From Streptomyces inusitatus (GTDB lineage: Bacteria > Actinomycetota > Actinomycetes > Streptomycetales > Streptomycetaceae), in NCBI RefSeq assembly GCF_014651115.1, contig NZ_BMWG01000005.1:194024-258023 (forward strand): 64,000 nucleotides of DNA, written 5' to 3'. The position numbers were made by a program, and so were the translations under genes. Below the pieces are notes generated by a model. It saw only the letters and a list, made by a program, of their open reading frames with translations, ran no database searches and was not told where the DNA came from. Shown piece after piece: positions 14,600 through 22,011 of the stretch; the first letter of the stretch is position 1; each line of letters begins with the position of its first letter.

Positions 14600-15274
14600 T
14601 CACTCTCCGGGCGCGGTCTCCGGGGCTTCCGGGGTCTCCGGGGTCTCCGCGGCCTTCTCGAAGACGAGCCGGCTCCAGCGCACCCCGCTCCGGCCCAGCC
14701 GGTCGTCGCCGCCGGACCGGTGTATCCGCCGCAGCCCGTGCTGGGCGGCGAGCGCCTCCGTCTCGTCGGCCGAGACGTCGAACATCCGCCGGTCGCGCGG
14801 CGGTTCCCCGTGCCGGAGGGTCATGAGCAGCCGGCCGCCGCCGGTCAGCAGCCCGGCGACGCGCTCCATGGCGAACGGCCGCTCGTCCTCGTCGAGATGC
14901 ATCCACACCGCGGAGAGCAGCAGCAGCTCGAACGGCCCCTCGACCCGGCTCAGTCCGGGCAGCGCGTCGGCCACCCACTCCACCGGCTGCTGATGCAGCC
15001 GGGCCGCGACCGCCCTCATCTCGCGCACGGGCTCCACCGCCGTCACCCGGTATCCCCGCCGGGCGAGCGCCGCCGCGTCCCTCCCGGTCCCCGCGCCGAT
15101 GTCCGCCGCCCTGGCGGGCGCGCCCGGCAGGAACGACAGCATCCCTTCGTACAGCCCGTCAAAGGTGAGCGCCTCATACCGGTCCGCCAGCGCCTGCGCG
15201 TACTGCTCGTAGTACCACTGCACGCCGGGCTGCGCCTCTGTGTACGTCCCGCCCGTCTCCCCCATGCTGTTCAT
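14600..15274 (-). CDS. Class I SAM-dependent methyltransferase
   Basis: This 224-residue protein has the Rossmann methyltransferase motifs: motif I AADIGAGTGRDAAALA (about 57-72), an acidic residue after the second strand (TAVEPVREM), and the motif IV region FELLLLSAVWMHLD. The substrate is not predictable; the VWMHLDEDER and LMTLRHG pattern is typical of small-molecule methyltransferases in Streptomyces. The ATG at 15274 follows a G-rich stretch; a second ATG at 15265 is possible. The C-terminal tail is a repetitive Glu-Thr-Pro segment (AAETPETPEAPETAPGE), probably disordered. It is convergent with the TPR-like gene. Confidence 0.82.
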   Translation of the reverse strand: MNSMGETGGTYTEAQPGVQWYYEQYAQALADRYEALTFDGLYEGMLSFLPGAPARAADIGAGTGRDAAALARRGYRVTAVEPVREMRAVAARLHQQPVEWVADALPGLSRVEGPFELLLLSAVWMHLDEDERPFAMERVAGLLTGGGRLLMTLRHGEPPRDRRMFDVSADETEALAAQHGLRRIHRSGGDDRLGRSGVRWSRLVFEKAAETPETPEAPETAPGE

Positions 15275-15351
15275 ACCCCCAACCCTACGAGCCCCCACCG
15301 ACACCGGCCAGGCCCGGCCCCCCGGGGGGCCGGTCACGGCGGCGGCGGAAT

Positions 15352-16059
15352 TCACGACGTCGCGCCGGAGCGCCCTCCGGGCCAGACCGTGATGTCGAAC
15401 GTGACGAACTTGCCATCGTTACGCGTCTGCGGGGCCTCCCGGACGGTCACGAGAGCCACATGCTCGTTCCTCTGCACACAGATGCGGGTCCCGCCGGTCA
15501 GTGCGGAGTTTCTGATGACATCGGTGTACCTCGTGTCGGCCCGGCATTCCTCCAGCGTGCCTTTCTGTCCCGGGTCGAGTTTGACCATCTGCCCCCTGGA
15601 CCGGAGCCCGACACCGCTGTTGTAGGAGAGGTCGCTGTTTCCCCCCTCGCGCAGTTGGATCGGGTTGTCCGAGAGCAGCAGGTAGTAGCCGGTGGGCATC
15701 CTGATGTCCGTCTTGGTGACTGGGGCGGCGCCCCCCGCCGACGATCCGTCCGAGCCGGAAGAGGCGGTTCCGGCAGAGCCGGTGGGAGATGAGGCGGGAG
15801 GCTCGGCCTCGATCGTCCGGGTCACCGTGACCGTGGGCTGGGCCGTCGGCGCGAGAGCCCGGGCGGTCGGCGAGTTGACGACCACCGGAAGCCCGAAGAA
15901 CCCGAACAGCAGACCGGCCACGCCGGTGAGTGCGGAGAGCACGGCCGCCCACTCTCCGATACGCCGGGCCGGAGGCTGCCCGTGGGCAGCCGGCGGCGGA
16001 CTGCCCGGCGGCGGCGAGGCAGGAGGTGACCCGGGGCCGCCGGCACTTGATCCGCTCAT
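15352..16059 (-). CDS. Pro-rich membrane-anchored hypothetical protein
   Basis: This 235-residue protein has a Ser/Gly/Pro-rich cytoplasmic N-terminus of about 30 residues, one transmembrane segment (AAVLSALTGVAGLLFGFFGLPVVV region, about 38-62), a Thr/Ser/Gly linker and a C-terminal extracytoplasmic domain of about 120 residues. That domain has two Cys residues that may pair (EECRADTRY and TRICVQRNEHVALVTV). Domains of this sort occur in many streptomycete surface proteins of unknown function. A GAAGGAGAA ribosome site lies before the ATG. The promoter region carries a large nested inverted repeat. Confidence 0.68.
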   Translation of the reverse strand: MSGSSAGGPGSPPASPPPGSPPPAAHGQPPARRIGEWAAVLSALTGVAGLLFGFFGLPVVVNSPTARALAPTAQPTVTVTRTIEAEPPASSPTGSAGTASSGSDGSSAGGAAPVTKTDIRMPTGYYLLLSDNPIQLREGGNSDLSYNSGVGLRSRGQMVKLDPGQKGTLEECRADTRYTDVIRNSALTGGTRICVQRNEHVALVTVREAPQTRNDGKFVTFDITVWPGGRSGATS

Positions 16060-16075
16060 CCACGTTCTCCTTCGG

Positions 16076-16132
16076 TAGAGTTACACCATTCGATGACACA
16101 ACTTGGCTGCACAATGGCCCAGTTGAACTCTA
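16076..16132. repeat. Nested inverted repeat upstream of the membrane-protein gene
   Basis: The outer arms TAGAGTT (16076-16082) and AACTCTA (16126-16132) enclose inner arms CAACTTGGC (16099-16107) and GCCCAGTTG (16117-16125, one mismatch). The right-hand arms are contiguous. The block is AT-richer than its surroundings and lies just upstream of the minus-strand gene at 16059, so it is probably an operator, perhaps two dimer sites. Confidence 0.45.
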
Positions 16133-16425
16133 TTGAGACAGTCGCCCTCCCGGCACGGTTTCACTCACCCCGGCCGAGGGAGATCACCCCGCGACACGGA
16201 GCAACACGGTCCGGGCGAAAGCCTCCGCCTCGGGCCGACGACACCCCGGGCTCGTGGACGGCCGAGCGGCGCGCACACGGAGGCACTCCCCCGGTCGGGT
16301 GATTCGCCCCTCGTCCGGGAGGCCGCCGGGATGCGGTGCCGGACGGCGGGAGGGACCGTGGTCACCAAAGGCCGCCCGCCGCCCCGCCCGGGGCGGCGTC
16401 CGACGGGGAGATGGGGAGATGGAAC
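16133..16425. other. Intergenic region before the alcohol dehydrogenase
   Basis: These 293 bases hold no convincing gene on either strand and no obvious promoter consensus. The only clear element is the GGGGAG ribosome site directly ahead of the dehydrogenase ATG at 16426. Confidence 0.5.
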
Positions 16426-17589
16426 ATGGCGACAGCACAGGCCGCGCCCGCGCCGCACGCACCGGGGGGCCCCGGCCCGGCGGCCGTCCCCGTCAGGGCC
16501 GCGGTGGTACGGGGGAAGGGGGAGCCCTTCGCACTGGAGGATCTCGAACTCGACGCGCGGATGCGGCCCGACGAGGTGCTGGTCAGGGTGGTCGCCACGG
16601 GCGTGTGCCAGACCGATCTGCACGCGCGCGACCAGCGGCCTCCCGTCCCGCTGCCCGCGGTCCTGGGGCACGAGGGCGCGGGGTTCGTGGAGCGGGTGGG
16701 CGACGCGGTCACCGCGGTCGCGGCGGGTGACCGGGTGGTGATGTCGTACCAGGCGTGCGGCCACTGCCGGTCCTGTCTGAGCGGGGCTCCCGCCTACTGT
16801 GTGCGGGCCTTCCCGCTCAACTTCGGCGGCTCCCGGCCGGACCGTACCAACGCGCTCAGCCGCGCGGGCGGCGAGCCGGTCCACGGCCACTTCTTCGGGC
16901 AGTCCTCGTTCTCGACCCATGCCCTCGCCACCGAGCGCAATGTGGTGAAGGTGGGCGACGAGGTGCCGCTGGAGCTGCTCGGCCCGCTCGGCTGCGGTCT
17001 CCAGACCGGCGCGGGCGCGGTGCTGAACTCGCTGAAGGTGCCCGCCGGGGCGTCCCTGGTCGTCCTCGGCTCCGGGGCGGTCGGACTGGCCGCCGTGATG
17101 GCGGCGCGGATCGCGGGCGCGGGGAAGATCGTGGCGGTGGACATCGTCCCGGGGCGGCTCGATCTCGCGCGGGAGCTGGGGGCCACCCACACGGTCCACG
17201 CCGGGGAGGAGGACACCGCCGCCCGGATCGCGGAGATCACCGGCGGCGGCGCGGACTTCGTCCTGGAGATCACGGCCCGCCCCGAGATGCTCACGCTCGC
17301 CGTCGACGCGCTCGCCCCGCTGGGCACGGCCGCCCTGATCGGCGGAGCGCCCCCCGGCACGCACGCGCCCGTCAATATGAGCGCGCTGCTGGGCGGGCGC
17401 TCCGTGCGCGGCATCGCGCAGGGCGACTCGGTGCCCCGGCTGTTCATCCCCCGGCTCATCGACCTCCACCGGGCCGGGCGGTTCCCCTTCGACCGGCTGA
17501 TCTCCTTCTACGGCTTCGAGGAGATCAACCGGGCCGTCGCCGACGCCCGGAGCGGGGCCGTGGTCAAACCCGTGCTGCGCATCGGCTGA
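16426..17589 (+). CDS. Zinc-dependent alcohol dehydrogenase, aryl-alcohol type
   Basis: This 387-residue medium-chain dehydrogenase has catalytic-zinc ligands in TGVCQTDLHARD (Cys) and LGHEGAGFVE (His-Glu), a structural-zinc cluster beginning YQACGHCRSC and the later Cys, and the Rossmann motif VLGSGAVGLAA. The insertion around PLNFGGSRPDRTNALSR and the end VVKPVLRIG match benzyl or aryl alcohol dehydrogenases (XylB-like) that oxidise alcohols to aldehydes with NAD. The ATG at 16426 is preferred over an earlier in-frame ATG because GGGGAG lies just before it and conservation starts after residue 20. The flavin reductase gene converges on its 3' end, 18 bases away. Confidence 0.88.
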   Translation: MATAQAAPAPHAPGGPGPAAVPVRAAVVRGKGEPFALEDLELDARMRPDEVLVRVVATGVCQTDLHARDQRPPVPLPAVLGHEGAGFVERVGDAVTAVAAGDRVVMSYQACGHCRSCLSGAPAYCVRAFPLNFGGSRPDRTNALSRAGGEPVHGHFFGQSSFSTHALATERNVVKVGDEVPLELLGPLGCGLQTGAGAVLNSLKVPAGASLVVLGSGAVGLAAVMAARIAGAGKIVAVDIVPGRLDLARELGATHTVHAGEEDTAARIAEITGGGADFVLEITARPEMLTLAVDALAPLGTAALIGGAPPGTHAPVNMSALLGGRSVRGIAQGDSVPRLFIPRLIDLHRAGRFPFDRLISFYGFEEINRAVADARSGAVVKPVLRIG

Positions 17590-17607
17590 GGTGAGGAAGG
17601 CGCGCGG

Positions 17608-18177
17608 TCAGGGAACGGGCACGCCCGCCCTGACCGCGCTCAGCGCCCTGGCGACCGGCAGGACGTCGTCCACGGCCATCTCGATCCGCTCGTACACCTC
17701 CGGGTTGAGGATGGTGGTGCCGTCGAAGTCCCCCGAGCCGAGATACACCCCGGCGGGCGCGGTCCATGCCTGGAGGAAGGCGAACAGCGGCCGCATCGCG
17801 TGCTCGATCACCAGGGCGTGCCGGTCGCTGCCCCCGGTGGCGGCGAGCAGCACCGGTTTGGCGGCGAGGCCGTACTGGTCGACGAGGTCGAAGAAATGTT
17901 TGAACAGTCCGGTGTAGGAGCCCCGGAAGACCGGGGTGGCCGCGATGACGAGATCGGCCGTCTCCACCGCGCGCAGCGCGTCCTCGACCCCGGCGTCGAG
18001 CCCCTCGCGCTCGGCGACGCCGGTGAAGGCGGGGCCGAGGGTGTGGAGTTCGATGAGCCGTGCTTCGACCTCGGTCCGCGCGGCCAGGGTCTGGAGCATC
18101 AGCTCCGCGAGCGCGGTGGTTCTGGACGGGCTCCGTACGCTGCCGACCACCGCGACCACGCGCAGCGGCCCGGTCAT
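17608..18177 (-). CDS. NAD(P)H-dependent FMN reductase
   Basis: This 189-residue flavodoxin-like protein has the phosphate loop GSVRSPSRTTALAE near residues 12-25, the FMN contact TPVFRGSYTGLFKHFFD and the conserved ATGGSDRHAL loop. It is of the SsuE/MsuE type and supplies reduced FMN to a partner monooxygenase. Its start overlaps the stop of the upstream luciferase-like gene as ATGA, so the two are translated together and the reductase most likely feeds that enzyme. Such pairs desulfonate alkanesulfonates or oxidise other small organics. Confidence 0.9.
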   Translation of the reverse strand: MTGPLRVVAVVGSVRSPSRTTALAELMLQTLAARTEVEARLIELHTLGPAFTGVAEREGLDAGVEDALRAVETADLVIAATPVFRGSYTGLFKHFFDLVDQYGLAAKPVLLAATGGSDRHALVIEHAMRPLFAFLQAWTAPAGVYLGSGDFDGTTILNPEVYERIEMAVDDVLPVARALSAVRAGVPVP

Positions 18178-19244
18178 GACGTCGCCTCCGCGCCGGAGGT
18201 GCTCAGGGCGGCGATCTCCTTGCGTACGACGGGGGCGACCTCGGAGCCCAGCAGCTCGATCGCCTTGAGCGCCTCCTTCTGGGGCAGGGTGCCGAAGCCG
18301 AGCTGGATCATCATGCGGTCGTGGCGGAAGAGCCGGTACTGGGCGAGAATCTTGTCGATGACCTCCTGGGCGCTGCCCAGGAAGAAGGCTCCCCCGGGGG
18401 TGGCCTGGGCCTCGTACGCGCGCCGGGGCATGGGCACGCCCTTGCCGCGCTGGTGGTGGTTGGCCATCCAGCCGGCCTGGAAGTAGGGGTGCGAGACCTC
18501 GATGGCCTCCTGGTGGCCGGCGGCGACGAAGCCCGGCGAGTTGATCGAGACCTTCAGTGCCGCCGGGTCGTGTCCGGCCTCGGCCCCGGCCTGCCGGTAG
18601 AGGTCGACGAAGGGCGCGAACTGGCGGTAGCCGCCGCCGATGATCGCCAGCGAGAGCGGCAGCCCGAGCCGGCCCGCCCGTACGACGGAGGCGGGGGTGC
18701 CGCCCACCGCCACCCATACCGGAAGCTCGCGCTCCGGCCTCGGGGTGATGTCGGCGTCGTGCAGCGAGGGCCGCAGCGAGCCCTGCCAGGTGATCGGGTT
18801 CTGCTCGCGCAGCCGCAGCAGGAGGTCGAGCTTCTCGGCGAAGAGCTGGGCGTAGTCGTCGAGGTCGTGGCCGAAGACCGGGAAGGACTCGATGTACGAG
18901 CCGCGCCCGGCGATGATCTCCGCCCGGCCGCCGGAGAGCAGATCGACGGTGGCGAACTGCTGGAAGACCCGGACGGGGTCGTCCGAGCCGAGCACGGTGA
19001 CGGCGCTGGAGAGCTTGATCCTGCGGGTGTTCTCGGCCATCGCGGCCAGGACGACAGCGGGGCTGGAGACGGCGAAGTCGGTACGGTGGTGCTCGCCCAC
19101 GGCGAAGACGTCGAGCCCCGCCTCGTCCGCCGCCCTCGCCTGCTCCACCAGCTCTCTCAGCCGGGGCCCGGGCGCGGGCGTGATCCCGGTCGTGGGGTCC
19201 GGAGTCAGCTCACCGAAGTGGTAGATACCGAGTTCAAAGGCCAT
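18174..19244 (-). CDS. LLM-class flavin-dependent monooxygenase
   Basis: This 356-residue bacterial-luciferase-fold (TIM-barrel) enzyme carries VFAVGEHHRTDFAVSSPAV, RIKLSSAVTVLGSDDPVRV and GRAEIIAGRGSY, all signatures of the LLM oxidoreductase family that uses FMNH2 delivered by a reductase. The reductase is the next gene, overlapping by ATGA. ATG 19244 is chosen because conservation begins with MAFELGIYHFGE; the 28 codons upstream cross the promoter. The substrate is unknown. The gene is divergent from a TetR regulator, with a palindrome 30 bases upstream of the start, so it is probably repressed by that regulator. Confidence 0.9.
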   Translation of the reverse strand: MAFELGIYHFGELTPDPTTGITPAPGPRLRELVEQARAADEAGLDVFAVGEHHRTDFAVSSPAVVLAAMAENTRRIKLSSAVTVLGSDDPVRVFQQFATVDLLSGGRAEIIAGRGSYIESFPVFGHDLDDYAQLFAEKLDLLLRLREQNPITWQGSLRPSLHDADITPRPERELPVWVAVGGTPASVVRAGRLGLPLSLAIIGGGYRQFAPFVDLYRQAGAEAGHDPAALKVSINSPGFVAAGHQEAIEVSHPYFQAGWMANHHQRGKGVPMPRRAYEAQATPGGAFFLGSAQEVIDKILAQYRLFRHDRMMIQLGFGTLPQKEALKAIELLGSEVAPVVRKEIAALSTSGAEATS

Positions 19245-19273
19245 GAGAAAGCCCCGTCCAAGAGATTTCGATG

Positions 19274-19283
19274 GTTGCGCAAC
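19274..19283. promoter_or_regulatory. Palindrome, candidate TetR operator
   Basis: The perfect 10-base palindrome GTTGCGCAAC lies in the 140-base divergent region between the monooxygenase gene (start 19244) and the tetR gene (start 19385). Its position would let one repressor control the monooxygenase operon. No binding data are implied. Confidence 0.4.
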
Positions 19284-19347
19284 GAACAACTTGGTGGGTC
19301 TCCGGACTATTCCCCCGAAGCGGTGCACCCGGGCCGCGGTGGGTGAT

Positions 19348-19378
19348 TTGACGGACCGGTGAGCGCCTCGCCGACAAT
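19348..19378 (+). promoter_or_regulatory. Probable leaderless promoter of the tetR gene
   Basis: TTGACG (19348-19353) and GACAAT (19373-19378) are 19 bases apart, and the ATG at 19385 follows six bases after the -10. No Shine-Dalgarno sequence is present, which agrees with a leaderless transcript. Confidence 0.45.
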
Positions 19379-19384
19379 GGCGCC

Positions 19385-20038
19385 ATGCCGACTCGCCCCG
19401 CCCGCCCTCGCCGCACCACCCCGCTGACCTCGGATTCGGTGGTCGCCACCGCGCTCCGGGTGGCGCGGGACGAGGGGCTCGCGGCGGTGAGCATGCGCAG
19501 GCTCGCCGAGGAGTCCGGGGTGTCGGCGATGGCGCTGTACCGGCATGTGACCGACCGCGAGGATCTGCTGATCCGGATGCTGGACGCGGTGGCCGGGTCC
19601 ATCCCCGCTCCCCCGGCGGAGGGGACCCCCCGGGAGCGGCTGACGGCGATCATGCACGGGATGTACGAGGCGTTCCGCCGCGACCCCTGGGTGGTGCAGG
19701 TGCTGGTGACCGAGGGGCTGGCGAGCACCCGGGTGCTGCCGGTGCTGGAGGCCGTGTTCGCGGCGTTCGCGGACGCCGGGCTCGAACCGGCGCGGGGCCG
19801 TGACGCGTACGCGCTGCTCTTCAGCTTCCTCTTCGGCGAGACGCTGGTCGCGCACCACGACCGGGCGGACACCCAGGCGCGCCGGATGATGCTGGGCGTC
19901 GACCCGGAGCGCTTCCCCCGGCTGCGGGAGGCGATCGCGGCCGGGTACCGGGCCGGGGACCTCGCCGGACCGCGCGACCGGGAGCGTTTCGCGGCCAATC
20001 TGGATCGCGTGCTGGACGGCGTGCTCGGCCCCCGCTGA
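19385..20038 (+). CDS. TetR/AcrR-family repressor
   Basis: This 217-residue protein has an N-terminal TetR helix-turn-helix (VVATALRVARDEGLAAVSMR, then RLAEESGVSAMALYRHV, about residues 17-60) and an all-helical C-terminal ligand domain. The longer TetR_C-type domain (YEAFRRDPWVVQVLVTEGLA; FLFGETLVAHHD) resembles regulators that respond to small hydrophobic ligands. It is divergent from the FMN reductase/monooxygenase pair and most likely represses it. The iron box and the GTATAC palindrome beyond its 3' end belong to the next operon, though this regulator could also act there. The start is supported by a promoter that leaves no leader. Confidence 0.88.
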   Translation: MPTRPARPRRTTPLTSDSVVATALRVARDEGLAAVSMRRLAEESGVSAMALYRHVTDREDLLIRMLDAVAGSIPAPPAEGTPRERLTAIMHGMYEAFRRDPWVVQVLVTEGLASTRVLPVLEAVFAAFADAGLEPARGRDAYALLFSFLFGETLVAHHDRADTQARRMMLGVDPERFPRLREAIAAGYRAGDLAGPRDRERFAANLDRVLDGVLGPR

Positions 20039-20092
20039 CCCCGCCCGCGCCACCCCTCCCCCTTCCGCGCCGTCTTGACAGGACACCTCTAC

Positions 20093-20111
20093 TTAGTACA
20101 GCCTCACCTAA
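20093..20111 (+). promoter_or_regulatory. Iron box (DmdR1/IdeR-type)
   Basis: TTAGTACAGCCTCACCTAA matches the actinobacterial iron-box consensus TTAGGTTAGGCTCACCTAA at 15 of 19 positions. It lies just downstream of TTGACA (20075-20080) and 31 bases before the transporter ATG, so iron-loaded repressor would block transcription of the ABC genes. Confidence 0.72.
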
Positions 20112-20126
20112 GTATACGCCGTATAC
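20112..20126. promoter_or_regulatory. 15-base palindrome next to the iron box
   Basis: GTATACGCCGTATAC is a perfect 7-1-7 inverted repeat abutting the iron box and ending 16 bases before the transporter start. It looks like an operator for a TetR- or GntR-type regulator and implies a second control on the ABC operon; the tetR product encoded just upstream is one candidate. Confidence 0.5.
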
Positions 20127-20142
20127 AACGCACGGAGGCGGT

Positions 20143-22011
20143 ATGCCCGGAACCACGGACCAGCAGCAGCGGCCGGCGGAGCACGATCCACCCGGCAGCG
20201 GTGCCGGGACCACCGAGAAAGCGCCCGTCGCCATCGGGCTCGGCGAACTCCTCGCGCCCGTCCGGGGCCGGCTCGTCCTCGCGGCGACCCTCCAGGCCCT
20301 CGCCTCCGTCGCCTCGGTCGTGCCGTTCATCGCGGTCGCCGAACTCGGCGTGGTCCTCCTCGCGGAGGGCCCCGACGGCTTCGACCGGGAACGCGCCTGG
20401 TGGGTGGCCGGCATCGCGGCCGCGACCATGCTCGCCGGGCTCGGGCTCACCCTCGCGGCCGGCGCCCTCGCCCATCTCGCCGACAACGACATCAGCCTCG
20501 ATCTGCGCCGCCGGCTCGCCGCCCATCTGGGCCGCGTACCGCTGGGGTGGTTCACCGAGCGCAACTCGGGACTGGTGCGCACATCGGTCGGCGACGACGT
20601 CTCCGCCATGCACCACCTGGTCGGCCACACCGTCACCGACCTCACCCGCGCCATCGTCGTCCCCCTGGTCTCCCTGGGCTGGCTGTTCGCCACCGACTGG
20701 CGGCTCACCCTGGTCACCCTGATTCCGATCTGCGCCGGGCTGGCCCTGTACGCGCGGATGACGGGCAGCGCCTCGGCCCGGGCGGGCTTCGAGGAGTACG
20801 GCCGCGCCCTGGCCCGGATCGGCAGCGCGTCCGTGGAGTTCACCCACGGCATCACCGTCGTCAAGACCTTCGGCCGCAGCGGCCGGGCCCACCGGCGCTA
20901 CACCGAGGCGGCCGACGATCTGTCCTCGTTCTTCCTCCGCTACGTACGGAGCATGTTCCGCACCTCGGCCGCGTCCGAACTGGTGCTCTCCCCCGTCTTC
21001 CTGCTGCTGTGGATCCTCGGGGTCGGCGGCGCGTTCGTCTCCCGGGGCTGGGCGGACGCGGTGGATCTGCTGCCCTTCGCCCTGCTGGGCCTCGGCCTCA
21101 CCGCGCCCGTGCTCGGCCTCGGCTACTCCTTCGACGAGATACGCAAGGCCAGGTCGGCGGCCGAACGGGTCGCCGCCGTCCTCGCCACCGAGCCGCTGCC
21201 CGAGCCCGCACCCGGCACGGAGAGTGAACCCCTGGGCACCACGGTCGAGTTCGACCGGGTCCGCTTCGGATACGACGACCGGAGCAACGCCCTGGAGGAG
21301 GTGAGCCTGACCCTGGAGCCCGGGACGGTGACCGCGCTCGTCGGCCCCTCCGGCTCCGGGAAGACCACCCTGGCCCGGCTGCTCCCCCGCTTCTACGACG
21401 TGACCGGCGGCGCGATCCGCATCGGCGGCACCGATCTGCGCCGGCTGCCCGCCGAACGGCTCTACCGGCTGGTGTCCTTCGTCTTCCAGGACGTGCAGCT
21501 GCTGCGCGCCTCCGTGCGCGACAACATCGCGCTCGCCCGGCCGGACGCCACCGACGAGGAGGTCCACGCCGCCGCGCGGGCCGCCCAGATCCACGACCGG
21601 GTACGCGAACTGCCCGGCGGATACGACGCGATCGTCGGCGAGGAGGCGCGCTTCTCCGGCGGCGAGGCCCAGCGTCTGTCGATCGCCCGGGCGCTGCTGG
21701 CCGACACCCCCGTACTCGTCCTGGACGAGGCCACCGCCTTCGCCGACCCGGAGTCCGAGGCCGCGATCCAGGACGCCCTCTCCCGGCTGGCCGCCGGGCG
21801 CACCCTGCTGGTCATCGCCCACCGGCTGTCCACCGTCGCCGACGCCGACAAGATCGCCGTCCTGGAGAACGGCCGGATCGTCGAGAGCGGACGGCACGCC
21901 GAACTCCTCGCGGCGGGCGGCCGGTACGCCCGCTCGTGGGCGATCGACGAACGCTCCGGCCGCTGGGCCCCCACGGCCGCCGCCCCTCTCACCCCGGAGG
22001 CCGCCCAGTGA
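20143..22011 (+). CDS. Iron-regulated ABC transporter, fused permease/ATPase, first subunit
   Basis: This 622-residue half transporter has six membrane helices in the first 320 residues, then an ATPase domain: Walker A GPSGSGKTT (about 401), a Q-loop in FVFQDVQLL, signature FSGGEAQRLS (about 504) and Walker B VLVLDEATAF. It has an exporter fold, but the arrangement of two overlapping fused half transporters behind an iron box is that of YbtPQ/IrtAB importers, which take up ferri-siderophores. The SIP reductase domain of mycobacterial IrtA is absent. GGAGG lies four bases before the ATG. The stop overlaps the next start in GTGA. Siderophore uptake is inference from regulation and architecture. 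Confidence 0.86.
   Translation: MPGTTDQQQRPAEHDPPGSGAGTTEKAPVAIGLGELLAPVRGRLVLAATLQALASVASVVPFIAVAELGVVLLAEGPDGFDRERAWWVAGIAAATMLAGLGLTLAAGALAHLADNDISLDLRRRLAAHLGRVPLGWFTERNSGLVRTSVGDDVSAMHHLVGHTVTDLTRAIVVPLVSLGWLFATDWRLTLVTLIPICAGLALYARMTGSASARAGFEEYGRALARIGSASVEFTHGITVVKTFGRSGRAHRRYTEAADDLSSFFLRYVRSMFRTSAASELVLSPVFLLLWILGVGGAFVSRGWADAVDLLPFALLGLGLTAPVLGLGYSFDEIRKARSAAERVAAVLATEPLPEPAPGTESEPLGTTVEFDRVRFGYDDRSNALEEVSLTLEPGTVTALVGPSGSGKTTLARLLPRFYDVTGGAIRIGGTDLRRLPAERLYRLVSFVFQDVQLLRASVRDNIALARPDATDEEVHAAARAAQIHDRVRELPGGYDAIVGEEARFSGGEAQRLSIARALLADTPVLVLDEATAFADPESEAAIQDALSRLAAGRTLLVIAHRLSTVADADKIAVLENGRIVESGRHAELLAAGGRYARSWAIDERSGRWAPTAAAPLTPEAAQ

Noticed and set aside
12624..14978. Open minus-strand frame continuing for about 780 codons upstream of the universal stress protein.
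   Set aside because: It is antisense to the MerR and TPR genes and consists of Arg/Pro/Gly-rich shadow sequence; the ribosome site at 12630 marks the real start.
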